In this document: one piece after another, positions 36,646 to 47,740 of the stretch
Numbering within the stretch: the stretch's first letter is position 1
How the letters are laid out: each line of letters starts with the position of its first letter
Assembly (NCBI GenBank): GCA_022747635.1
Contig: JAKTNV010000076.1
Location: 372,001-436,000, forward strand
Direction of reading: 5' to 3'
DNA: 64,000 nt
Source of the DNA: Hetaerina americana
Lineage: Eukaryota; Arthropoda; Insecta; Odonata; Calopterygidae
Position numbers and translations under genes: made by a program
The notes under the pieces: generated by a model
Databases searched by the model: none
The model's input: the letters and a program-made list of their open reading frames with translations, nothing else
What the model was told of the DNA's origin: nothing

Positions 36646-37776
36646 ATGATGGTCCCAACAGAGAATATGAGTATTGGGAACTACGGGGCTCGGCCCAATC
36701 GGTCGTGTGTCGTGCCCGGCAGCTGGAGAGGCAAGGCTTCCGCGGTCGTCATCCCACGAAACCCTTGCAGGGGAAAACCAACAGAAGCAGGACAGAAGAC
36801 GCAGAAGAAGAACACCAATTTAGCTAAAATAGGAACTTTGGATGTTAGGACCGGAAAATTAGAGAATATTAAACGAGAGATGGAAAGGGGAATTATAGAT
36901 ATTTTAGGTCTATGCAAAGTGAGATGGAAGGATAGCGGGGATTACTGGATTGGTCAGTATAGAATAATAAACAGCGGCGGGGACGAGAGCCAACGAGGGG
37001 TTGCCATAGTATTGAATAAAGAGGTAGGAAGAAGCGTAGTCAACATAGAGCAGGTAACGGATAGATTATTAATAGTAGAGATAAGAGCAGAACCGACGAA
37101 CTTGGTTATTATTCAGTTATACATGCCACCGAGCAACCATTAGGAAGAAGAGGTCGATAGGATATACGATCAGGTTGAGGACACAATTGCGTGTGTTCCC
37201 CCAGGGAAACATTTGATAGTGATGGGGGATTGGAATGCGACGGTAGGCGTAGGAAGAGGTGGTGATGAGGTGGGGGACTACGGTTAAGGCACGAGGAATG
37301 ACCGTGGGGAGAAAGTTGAGTTCTGCAGGAGACTGTGGTTATTCATCACCAACACCTGGTTTAGAAACCACAAAAGACGCAGGTATACATGGAAAATGCT
37401 AGGTGACTCAGAGCGGTATCAGCTAGATTATATTTTTGTTAGACACAGGTTTAGGAACAGTGTAATAAATTCGCACAGCTTCCCGGGAGCGGATGCGGAC
37501 TCTGACCACAATTCAGTTGCTATGAAATTTAGCGTCCGTTTCAAAAAGATAAGGCAGGGGCGGCGGTTTAGAAAATGGAATGTAGAAGCATTAAATGGTT
37601 TGACAAGGAAAAAGTACAAAATGGTAGAAGAGGAAATCATGGAGGATAGTAATGAGCTAAGAACTATCGAAGAAAAATGGGAAAGTATCAAGAAAGGGTT
37701 ATCGAAAGCCGCAAAAGACACTATTGGAACCGTTAATGCGAAATGGAAAGGAAACCATGGATCACGGATGAGATGA
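36646..37776 (+). pseudogene. LINE endonuclease (APE-type) domain, inactivated
   Basis: One frame is readable throughout with only two internal stops (37,141-37,143 and 37,285-37,287). It resembles the apurinic-endonuclease-like domain that nicks target DNA for LINE insertion. Motifs in order: KIGTLDVRTGKLENIK (the family's T-W-N-V has become T-L-D-V), DILGLCKVRWKDSG (the catalytic glutamate of the usual L-x-E-V-R position is lysine here), GVAIVLNKEVGRSV, LVIIQLYMPPSNH, LIVMGDWNATVG, YTWK with LDYIFV, and DADSDHNSVAMKF. The GDWN and SDHN catalytic pairs are intact. After these comes a linker rich in Glu/Lys. The two active-site substitutions plus stops rule out activity. Confidence 0.88.
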
Positions 37777-37859
37777 TGACAAATATGGTAGAGAGAAGAA
37801 AATGGAAGAATGTATGCACAGAGTTAAGCAAAATGAATCGTTAAGAGTTAAATAATAAT

Positions 37860-39080
37860 TTGAGACGGGCAACAATTAAACCCAAAGAAGCATGGTGGAA
37901 GACGCAGTGCAAGGATATGGAAATTTTGCAGATGATGGGTGAAATTGGGGCGCTATACAGCAAGGTTAAATCACTATCGGGAAGTAAGAAGGGAAGATTT
38001 ATGCTAACAGGTAGAGATAAGGCGGGTAAGATAATAGTTGACACAGAAAGGATCCCAGAGAGATGGAAGGAATATATAGAAGAACTGTGTGGTAAAGAAC
38101 TTGGGCCAACAAGGCTAGACATAGAAAAGGAACATGATGTAGACGAAGATAGCTTAGGTCCAGGCATACCCGACGATGAGATAGAAAGGGTATTAAGGGA
38201 GATAAAATCAAATAAGGCCGTGGGGGTAGACGACATTCCTGCGCAACCACTGAAAGGTTTAGGAAAATGAGGGAGGAAGAGTCTAAATGGACTAATTCGT
38301 AGTATCCATAAGGAGGGAATCTGGCCAGAAGACTTTGTAAGGTCAGAGTCAGTGTCCCATTCCGAAAAAGCTAAATGCTAAATCATGGGAGGACTGCAGA
38401 ACAATAAGTTTGATATCACACGCACTAAAGAAGTTCTTAGGATCATCAACAACAGGATAGAAAGTAGGGCAAATGATTACTTAGGTAATGATCAGTTTGG
38501 GTTTAGGACGGGGAGAGGCACGCGTGATGCCATTGCAGTAAAGAGATCACTAATCGAGAGAAGTATAGAATACAATCAGGACGCATTTGCCTGTTTCGTA
38601 GATTTCGAAAAGGCATTTGACCGGGTAAATTGGGAAAACCTCTTGAGTACTATGCCGAAAATAGGAATAGATTGGAGGGACAGGAGGCTAATCGGCAACC
38701 TGTGCATATCTCAGACTGCTCAGGTACGAGTGGAGAACGGAGAGTCCGGATGGGCGGTGTTAGGAGGAGTTGCAAGGCAGGGTTGTCCATCGTCACCGGT
38801 GCTGTTTAAAGTATATGTAGAGTAGATGATTAAAGAGGCATGGAAAGAAGTGGAGGTAGGTTTGAATGTTGGAGGGGAATTACTAAAATCAGTTGGGTTT
38901 GCCTATGACCAAGCTCTAATTTGTCAGTCAGCCAAGGGGTTGCAAGTGTTGCTGAGTGAATTGGAAAGTCAGTGCGATAGATATGGGATGATAATCAATA
39001 TTAATAAAACAAAGGATATACGATTTTCCATAAAGAAAAAGGCTAAGCTTAGCATCAAAAAAGGAGGGCAAAAACTATAG
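37860..39080 (+). pseudogene. LINE reverse transcriptase domain, inactivated
   Basis: Lies in a different frame from the endonuclease part, so a frameshift falls between 37,776 and 37,860. In-frame stops occur at 38,268-38,270, about 38,379-38,381 and 38,823-38,825. Readable reverse transcriptase blocks: EGIWPEDFVRSES, a region ending in LRIINNRIES, NDQFGFRTGRGTRDAI, AFACFVDFEKAFDRVNWE (contains the first catalytic aspartate), VARQGCPSSPVLFKVYVE, and then GFAYDQALICQSAKGLQ. The last should be the F-A-D-D catalytic box; the first aspartate is tyrosine. Thumb-like NKTKDIRFS follows, and the frame ends at 39,080. Enzymatically dead. Confidence 0.9.
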
Positions 39081-39296
39081 CTGGTGGGCGGTTTATGTAT
39101 TTCGGAAGCGTTTTGGATTAAAATGGCAGAAGTAGTGGAGAAGTAAGGAAAAGAATTGCGCTATGAAAAGAGGCTTTCACACGGTTCTAGTAGGTTGTTG
39201 GATTGTGTTTTCTCATGGGTCACAAAATATTGATTTAGTAGTTGTGTCCATCAAAAACCTACCTTAAGTGGTTGATTACTTAATAATGATAATATA

Positions 39297-40049
39297 CGAG
39301 GGTCATCCGGAAAGTAGTACTCGTTCGTGCCGCATGAAGTGCTGACGACGCGAGTAGCCGCTGGACGAGGTCAGATAGCTTCAGTGGCTTGTCTGCCTTC
39401 TCTGAGCCAAGTTGCGTGACGCTAGCATTGCCTGTGTTGTTTCTGTGATTGTTTACAATGTTTAAAAAAATTGAGAACGCCGCCAGTTGTGAAGTGAGGG
39501 CAGTGATTAAATTCCTCAATGCAAGAAACGTTCGCCCATGTGATATTCATCGCCAATTAAAGGAGGTGTATGGAGACAATGTAATGGACGAGTCGTCTGT
39601 TCGGCGGTGGTGTTGCAACTTCAACATGGGGAGGGGGAACACACACGACGATGAGCGTTCGGGGAGACCGTCTGTCATTACAGACCAACTGGTGAGCTCA
39701 GTTGACGAATTCGTGAGGAACGATCGGCGCGTCACAATTGATGACATCTGTGAGCATTTTCCCAATGTTTCTCGAACAATTGTTCATGAAATTGTTAAAC
39801 ACCATCTGCATTATGCAAAAATTTGTGCAAGATGGGTCCCTCGCGTATCTCAATGAGCTGGCGGCGAAGGACTATGCAGCAGGAATACAGAAACTTGTCA
39901 CACGTTATGACAAATGCCTTAATTTGCTTGGAGATTATGTTGAGAAGTAGTTTAAAGTATCCTCTTTCAAATAAAATTTTTTATGTTTGTTAATATTTAC
40001 TTTTGTGTCTTTATTTCACGAACGGGTACTACTTTCCGGATGACCCTCG
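39297..40049 (+). mobile_element. Internally deleted mariner-type transposon, copy A2 (753 bp)
   Basis: Flanked by TA at 39,295-39,296 and 40,050-40,051, with the same 33-bp termini as copy A1. The alignment to 18,013-18,765 is ungapped at a constant offset of 21,284. By eye the only differences are two substitutions in the left terminus (t to a at element position 9, c to t in the gtacccgttcg stretch). It inserted at the end of a LINE tail and is therefore younger than that LINE. Confidence 0.95.
39449..39950 (+). pseudogene. Mariner transposase remnant, identical to the one at 18,165
   Basis: The 135-residue N-terminal frame (39,449-39,856) and the out-of-frame C-terminal frame (39,738-39,950; homologous part from about 39,831) translate to exactly the same proteins as copy A1. 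It keeps both helix-turn-helix units and the ERSGRPS linker, and lacks the catalytic core. Because the deletion endpoints are the same, the deletion arose once and the derivative then spread, which needs transposase supplied from elsewhere. Confidence 0.92.
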
Positions 40050-40084
40050 TACATACACGCATACGATGTAAAAGTACGATAAAT

Positions 40085-40088
40085 TATA

Positions 40089-40129
<41 letters not shown>
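40085..40129. repeat. (AT)n microsatellite
   Basis: An almost pure TA/AT run with one g interruption, followed by a short gatagatagata. Confidence 0.95.
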
Positions 40130-40130
<1 letters not shown>

Positions 40131-42039
40131 TTGATAGATAGATAATTAAGTTAATATGTGGGATGAATATCCAGTTTTAATAATTCTTAATGAATGCATG
40201 TCACAGAAAGTCCGCAACGAGCTGCATCTAGACATGTAAAACAATTTAATTTCATGTTTATATCAAATATTGTTTCCAAGGAAATAAAATGTGTCAAATA
40301 AAATTGGATGGAAGATGAGTCAGTGTGCAAAAGAATTTTCAGGGTGCAAAACTAAAGAAAGTCCGTAGCAGATGTTCTGGTCTGAGGGTAGAAATCGCGT
40401 AAATATGAACTAGTTTGCTTGTGTTTCGTACATCAGGTCAAAGATGGAGATTTATTTCTCCATGCCGATTGCAGTTTCCAAAAATTTTCTGGTACTTGGG
40501 AAATGTCAATTTAGACTCCACTGGTAGTATAGAAATACATTTTTGTATCTGAACCCGGATACCTAGCTTCGGTTCTAGATTCGACGATACCACGTCACCC
40601 AATTGGCTATGTATTTAGAAATGCCTTTTAATTTTACAAATAGAATTACAGAGTATAATAAATGACAGCCTTGTCTGCATAGACAGAATTCAATCCGTGT
40701 ACCATATATCTATGATCATTATTCTATAGGAAATTACGCGCAAATAGTAAACTCAAGCCCGGGAAATTTTCATGATAAATAGGCTATAATCTTCGAGATG
40801 GCTACATTTGCAATCAACACACATCCTTATAGGGAACACAAATATCCAGCCATAAATATAAGCTGCAGCCTTACACGCTTGTTAAATCTGTTGCATTAAT
40901 ATTCTAATATCGTTTCTTTAATATATTCGGAACTATTAATTATTTTGATTAGTTTTGTACTTGAATAACTTACCGAGACTCTTAGAAATCAATTGTTTCA
41001 ACAGTTTAAATCAACTTGAATCAATATGAAGCATTAAATAATATTTTTCATCATAGTGATTGAAAATATATTCTTAATCTTTATAGCAATTGACTTGCGG
41101 TGTAATTCATGTTCGCATACAGTTGAAAGCGACGAGTATAGGAAATGTTAACGATCCGCATTTCTCGGAGTGCATTTTTGTATTTACGTTTTTTTTACAA
41201 TATACTTAAAGGACAGAACGAGGGTTTTCAAATGTACACTTAGCTTAAATTTCGCTAATTTTCAGCGATTATTGTATTGAAACGACGGCGTTGTGGCCTA
41301 GAATACAAGTATAGGGCTTTCAAATATTAATCGAATCATTATAATCCAAAAGATGCTTCTTGACACATTCAGCTAAACCAAGCAATGTGGTTTTTTGGAT
41401 CCCATATTATCCTGTGTAGCCAAATGCGGCATCTTGAAAGGACTGTCCACCATTTTGTGATCATGTCTCTTATATAAATAAACTATTCGTAGATTTATTT
41501 TGTTGACGTAGTATTTACAGCAGCGTGAAGTGAATCACTTTTAACTCTGAATAATTAAAATACCGTCATTAGTTGTCTTTTAGAGGATATCATGTTTCCC
41601 TTTTTCCTTATCGCTCAAAGAAATATTCTCCATCCACTCATACTATTATTCTCTATCGTCCTCTTTTTAAGTTCAATTCTTTGTATGTTCCATTCACTTC
41701 TTCCCTAAAACAACATCACTCCTTAGTCTGGCGATTCCTACCTTTTCATTTGTGTTTCTTATCAGTGTTTTATTTTTTTAATAAAATCATGATACCGTTC
41801 TCCATCTTGGTAGCCTAAGAAGGGAGTTATTGCGTTTTTCATAGACATATATTCCTGGATTACTTTTGAACATGGTTAAACACGATTTAAACTGGGAAAG
41901 GAATAGATTGTGAAAAACGCGGCACCTGCATGGTTTCATTTACTTCAATGCAACATTTCGGCGAAATACGTTCCTCCTCCTACAAATTATGATTCCTTCG
42001 CATAGGTACGGAAAAGTCAAAGCTAAGCATTTGGAGGGC
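40130..42039. other. Nothing recognised
   Basis: AT-rich with a pyrimidine-rich stretch around 41,580-41,780. No credible frame. Confidence 0.45.
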
Positions 42040-42602
42040 TGTGTGTGGGAGACAGTGATGGAGGGGATATGAAGTAATAGTTAATGACGTAGCGGAGAGA
42101 GAAGGATATTCTGAGAGATGAGGGGATGAAGGAGGACGTCAGGAGGGGTCGGGGGTTGTTCAAGTTCCAGAAGGGTGGGATGGGGAGGGAAGGAGTTTCG
42201 AGGGAGGTTTCAGATGCGTATCAGGTGACTTGGTTTATCCCGCTTTAGGCGGAACGGGTTTTCGGTCGGAGGACAAGGCGGAGCGGGGCAAGGGCGAAGA
42301 GGCGGGCGAGTCGGGAGGGATCCAGATGGGAGGGGAGTGAGGTTTCAAATGGTGGGAGTTAGAGGGAGGATGTGGGGCCAGGAGGGAGTTCGGTGTGAGG
42401 GGAATGCGAAGGAGAAAGGTTGGGAGTTTAAGATGAATGTCCGGGGAAATTTTTCAGTGGCGGGGAGGAAGTGGCGTGAGGGAAGGTAGTGGCGATCGAG
42501 GGAGGGGTGAGACGAGGTCCCTGGATGTAGGTGGCGATGAATGCTGCCCAAAAAGTTTTCTCCCTCTCTTTCCCCCTTCTCTCGCTCCCCCCTCCATTTT
42601 CC

Positions 42603-42640
<38 letters not shown>

Positions 42641-42800
42641 TCCTCTCCCTCTTTCTCCCTTTGGTAGCTCTCGAGTGGCTCGCGCCTTCCACCGACCAGC
42701 CTCCCAACTGCCCCCTCTTGTTTCCCCCACGCAGCCTGCCCACCCCTCCCTATTCCCTACGAAGAAAATTCCTTCTGGGTCATCTTGAAGTCTCGGGTGG
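42040..42800. repeat. Long purine-rich block that flips to pyrimidine-rich, with a (CT)n core
   Basis: From about 42,040 to 42,540 the plus strand is strongly G/A-rich. From about 42,546 to 42,780 it becomes strongly C/T-rich, with an uninterrupted (CT)n near 42,605-42,637. Overlapping long frames in both orientations (42,345-42,743 minus, 42,437-42,855 plus) are Arg/Glu/Gly- or Ser/Leu/Pro-rich products of this low complexity, not genes. Confidence 0.8.
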
Positions 42801-43189
42801 TTCTACCTTCGAAAAGTGTTTCAGAAGCCATCGTTTTTCGTTAGCCATCACGTAATACAAAGTATTTTCTTTGAATGGAAGCGGTAATTTGGGTATTTTG
42901 AGAACCTTTTCCGGCAAGGTAACCTGGTCAGTTCAGCGTCTTTAAGTTTCCAGCGGATCATTTCATATCACACTTCTGCCCTTCAGATATTACCATAATT
43001 GGTTTAATATTTCTAGAATTTAAATTAATTTAATGCCCTGCAAGTGACGGAACGCAAAAACAGGCGTTTTGTGGAAATTTGCAGGGATATCTCCGATTAT
43101 GGTTTCTTCCTCATTTGGTATGTATAGACGAGGGTTCTACACCGTATGGAATTTGTACAGTGAGAATTTATCGGCAGGACCATTTTAGA
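42801..43189. other. Nothing recognised
   Basis: AT-rich unique-looking sequence. Confidence 0.4.
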
Positions 43190-43235
43190 GCACGAATGAC
43201 CTTAGCTGCCGGTCGCCTCCCGTAATAGATAACCA
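43190..43235 (+). repeat. 3' end fragment of SINE family B
   Basis: The cgaatgaccttagctgccgg block followed by tcgcctcccgtaa matches the end of the complete copy at 62,541-62,875 (gcaaatgacctcagttgtcg, then gtcgcctcccctaa). Confidence 0.5.
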
Positions 43236-44480
43236 GGATAGGTCTTTACTGTCTTTTCTAATCCAACTTTCTTCCTGGTATAGGGCAGCACACGCCAAGG
43301 TCTGCTTGTCACACTTTTCCAAATCACTTCCAATGTAACCTGAGCCATTGTTTTATAAGTTATTTAATTCTTTGAATAGTCTTGGCCAACTCGTTAATTA
43401 ATAAAGTTCAAAGTTTCTGTCGTAAAAATTTCTTTATTAAAATTGATTTCCTGGTATTGTTAATATTTGTAATAATTTTATCCCAGGTGACGCAGCACCT
43501 GTGAAATTAATGTTTAATCTACTTTATCTACTGATATATTCTACTCACAAGTGTATTGGATGCTGGTGGATTTAATCCGTTCCATTATCGTATAAAATAA
43601 TTTAATTACCTAGTATGTAAATTGTTCTATGTTTATGTTGTACCTATATTCAAGTTGCGAAATGGAAGTGGCGAGTATTCGCAACAGCAAATATGCCATT
43701 TCAAGACGTTTCGAACGTATTGGTAGGTATTTTGTTTTGTTTGTATTTTCTAGCATGTGAGTAACAGATCCCCAGATAATGTATATTTTCCACACTTCTA
43801 GTGTGTTAGTTGCCGTAATGAGGTATTTTCGCTGCCATTCGAGTTATTTAAACATGTATGACCCTAGCCTAACATTTTGTATTCCATCAGGTAATTTTAA
43901 AAGCAGTAAAAACTATACTTCCGTTGAATTTTTTAAACCAACCGGTTCTTAAAGGTACCTCCTATTCTAAATTTCCAACGGAATATCAAGTTTGGAGTAC
44001 GATTTATCCACTGGCCACTAGCCGATTACATTCCCTTGGAATTGCCGTGAAGTGTTTCCGCAGGAAAATATGTACCTTTAATTAGCATGAAATAATCGAG
44101 CAATAAATAATACTGCGACTTTATTCTTAACAATTTAACCATGATACATATCAAGAGGTCTTTTCATTTAACTATAAGGGTTTAGATTAATAAAATTTAT
44201 GTATTGCGATGCCGGTACCATGGTAGAATTCATTATAAGAATAATTCATGAATTTCGATGTAATATTCTATAAATGAAAACTTTAGTTACTTTAAAGTCA
44301 CATTCATACTTATAAAAGTAATTCATTACTTGAAAATATTAATTCAGCCACCATTTCATTTCTCGATGCCGGTCACCGTTAGTCAACCATTAAAACATCA
44401 ACTTATGTTAGGAGAGGAGGTGGCACCGGACTAATTGTTACGTTCGAATCATAAAACATCTGTGCCTGTTCATCTTCAGG
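43236..44480. other. Nothing recognised
   Basis: AT-rich with no supported frame or shared repeat. Confidence 0.45.
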
Positions 44481-45250
44481 GGAAAATTAAACGCTGGTCA
44501 ATGAAGAGCGAGCATCTTATATCCTTGATGGCCGCATTTCCTCGCGAGAACTCATATGTTTCACATAAACCGAAGCACGGCTCATGACAAGAAGAAAGAC
44601 GCGCAGAAAAAAAAGCCCAATAAATGTCCATAAACTTTCGGAGGGCACCACGCTCTTGCCCTGGTCCCAGGCGGAGGGACGGCTTGAAGGGTGATCGCCC
44701 TATATGGAAAGCGATTCGTGCGACAGTCGAGTAGGTAAAAATAGAGAAACAACAGGAGTCGCTCGCGCGTTTCATTTTTCATTTTTCATTTCATTTTTCT
44801 CTCATTTTAGGGCGTCGCGTGTTCCACCGCTAGGCAGCAAGCAAGAAGCTATCTCGTAATGAAAGAGTCGCACAAAAACGCACCCGAGGCGCACGGCCCC
44901 ATGGACGGAGGTGGGCGACGATCTCTCTCTCATGGGTGTGTCCGTCGCCGTATCCTTGGGCGATCTCCTCGAAAGACCTCTCTCTGTGCCACGGCGAAAG
45001 GCTCTCCAGTCGACAAAGGGCGGGCGGCGTTTGGCGACGCGTAGATCAAATGGAGCGCTTTTCTCTCACTGGGAAGAGTTGAGAGCATCTGGAAAAATTC
45101 GATAGATGCCGTCGTCAGGGATCTCCAGTTTCTCCTCGCGCGGTCTCCCTTTCCCTCAGTACAATCCTCCCGAGGTTAAATTAAAATTCGTTGCACTTCG
45201 GCCGTCGAATAAAAAGCTCTCTAAAATTTACCTTGCGTGCGTGGGCCTTC
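44481..45250. other. GC/CpG-rich patch without a recognisable gene
   Basis: Composition rises in GC and CpG. A (CATTTTT)n-like run sits at about 44,773-44,803. Frames at 44,859-45,044 and 44,911-45,105 overlap each other in different phases and are basic and low in information; I do not call them as genes. Confidence 0.35.
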
Positions 45251-46700
45251 AAGGCGATCAGATTTAATCCTCCATCTTGTTGGCTTTCAGCAAGGAGGGT
45301 AACGGCTAAAGAAAGACAAATGATCCGGCATGATTAATGGGGAGTTGAAAAATTATCTCCGAACACCCGAGAGAGCTGCGAGCATTTGGACTCCTTAAGA
45401 GTCAGAGCTGCTGTTGGTAGAGTTTAGGATCAACTCAAGATTTTCGAATTTGAAAAAAATAATTAGTATCGATGTTGATCGCAGGTAGGTGCTTCGCGTA
45501 ATTATAGCCAAGGCGAGTGTTGGGTGTAATTATGGCACAAAGTCATTATTGATTATGCGATCATTTAAATTTCATGCCAAATATGATCAATTCGTGTGAA
45601 TCCTCAGGTATTCATGGTATCTCTCTTGGCGCAGACCAACGTTTAAAGAATCTTTGCTTCCCTCTGGAATGCAATCTGCATTGTGTTACATAATTGCATG
45701 ACGCCACAGTGAATAAATCTTCCTTTAAAGTAAATGGCAGTGAAAACAACACAGAAATGCATGCACAAATCTGTGGCGTATTCTTGATAGGCAGCAGTAC
45801 GAGAAAATATTTTGATTATTGATCATTGCAAGGCATGGTGTACTTTCGACTTTGCCCGTTTGCTCGGATTTTCGCTCTATTCCACATAGCATTCTTAATG
45901 ATTCATCTGGGTTTCGGGCAAGTCCTTTCTGTTAACTATTTAGAAAACGACAGAATACTATGAGCAAGTATTGTTTTCTTGAGGATCACATCATATTTAA
46001 TTAAACTGAAAAATAGTTTATGAACATTTTGTAGAATTTCCCATGTGAATCCAATGCATTTGGCTTTTTTAACTCAAAAGTATTCCTGAGAATTAATTCT
46101 TGCAAACATCTATTACACTCCTCCTAGGTTGAATAGGTGAACGTCATAGTATATCATATTCGGGAACATAATTTATGGTGTTTTAGCCATTTTTACGTTA
46201 GCCTTTACAGGTAATGCCATGGTAGAAGAATTTAGACTGAAGTGAGTTTACTATCATGCTTAGTCTGTTAAATTTACATGGTGACTGAATAGTCACGCCA
46301 GCCGAGAGGAAGCAGACGACAAACCTGCTAATTGGACGATTGCGATTTGGAGTCGCATCCGATGCGATGATTGCACAATTTTTAATCATACGAGGAGCAA
46401 GGTGAGTCATTTCAACAATGGCTGTTTCCGAATACTACTTCGCGTGCATCCGTACACTGCTTATATTGTCGTTAATGAGGGGCATTGATGGCGGCAATCT
46501 TAACGTGCGAGAATAAAAGGGAAAGGAATTGGAATTGGATGGACATTGGGATTGAATAATATTCGTGTGCCCTGGAGAAGTAAACCCGATTTCGCAACAT
46601 TCTTTTTTCCAAACTTGAACTAACTTCGCGGCTAAATTTAATGCCTTCACACGTCGGAATGAAGTGCAATCGCTCCACCGGATAAGGAAATAAATAGGCC
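45251..46700. other. Nothing recognised
   Basis: Mixed to AT-rich sequence with no supported feature. Confidence 0.4.
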
Positions 46701-47740
46701 TTCGCTCGTGACCGTAGACGCTCACCGTCTGTAGTTTCAACGGTGTGATCTCGAACTCGAAAATAAAGACCTGCTGCGGTGGATAAGAGGCGCCTATTCT
46801 ACCTTACCCCAGTAATCAGCGACCGGCTTTTTTTCCGACTGTTTCCTCAATCGCTCCCGCACACCATTCCTCTCTCAGTTATCTTCTCGCAGCCGCCATA
46901 AGGAAGTTGGCGTGATGACACCGCAATCGGTGGTGAAAAAGATAATTATGCCCGAAAAATGTTACCCAGAGCACGTAAAAGATGAACCAAAAGAAGTAAA
47001 TCGCGTAGTATGCTCTTTTACTCGAAAGCAGCGCGTTTGTGGAAAATATTGCGGAAACCAAAAGGGATTGCTCCCGTGTCTCTGGTTTATTTTTTCTCAC
47101 CTCTCGCCTATTTCATTTCAATTATTCCCTCTGAAAAACCCATAACTTCTCTCCCCCCCATCCCACTACTTCCCCTCTTGATTAGGCCCATTCATCCCGG
47201 GGCGATCGGCGTGGGGTTGTGCCGCGTGCATTACAGTCCTGCACGTCGCTCCCTCCTCCACCAAATCTCCGCATTTCCCAGCGTCAGGGCATTCAATAAA
47301 TCCGTGGACATCCATGAAACACGGCCCCGCCCCTCTCGCGAGAGCCGTGTTTAAACCGCGGGTCCTCTGGGAGAGGGTAGCCGCAAGGACGATTCGCTGC
47401 CCCCCGTGGTGATATAATGGTCAGAAGTGGCAGTTCGAAATATAGCGCGCCGCGTCGTCTGCCCATCTCTCCCTCTCACCCCCTTTTCAGCCGTCCCTCC
47501 CTCAAAAATGATCAACAGGGCGGAATGAAAGTTGCCATTGCGCAGTCATTCCTTAACGTACGTTTTAAAGGCTTTCGGCCTCCGCAAACGTAGAGAAAAA
47601 AGAAATTAGATGGGGGAAGGGGGGTGGGAGAAATGGCCAGAGCCTGTCCGGAGGGACGTTTGGTAAACCGGTCCCCGTTCGGGGTGACAGCCGGTGGGTG
47701 GGGGGAAGTAAGATAAGAGGGTTATGTTTTTTCCCCAGTG
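46701..47740. other. GC-rich patch without a recognisable gene
   Basis: One of the longest GC-richer stretches in the window, with pyrimidine-rich parts (47,090-47,180) and a G-rich end (47,610-47,706). The frame at 47,010-47,354 has no recognised motif. It might be a CpG-island-like promoter region of an adjacent gene outside the visible coding sequence, but nothing here proves that. Confidence 0.35.

Larger units (their letters stand above)
36466..39296 (+). mobile_element. Nearly full-length but inactive RTE-like LINE (locus 3, about 2.8 kb)
   Basis: Contains part of the family 5' UTR (aggagccagacgaaagg, cctcagtgaggcggctgca, ttgaggaaggcaacg), an endonuclease region, a reverse transcriptase region and the 3' end (ctaccttaagtggttgatta, AAT-type tail). 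Between about 39,170 and 39,190 it jumps from the KEAFTR-type segment straight to the 3' end, so the C-terminal roughly 600 bp is deleted. A mariner copy starts directly after the tail at 39,297. Compared with the copies at 29.1 and 56.8 kb it lacks the first part of the 5' UTR. No clear target duplication was found. Confidence 0.9.

Noticed and set aside
42345..42855. Several overlapping 76-132-residue frames on both strands
   Set aside because: Products of the purine/pyrimidine low-complexity block and (CT)n run.
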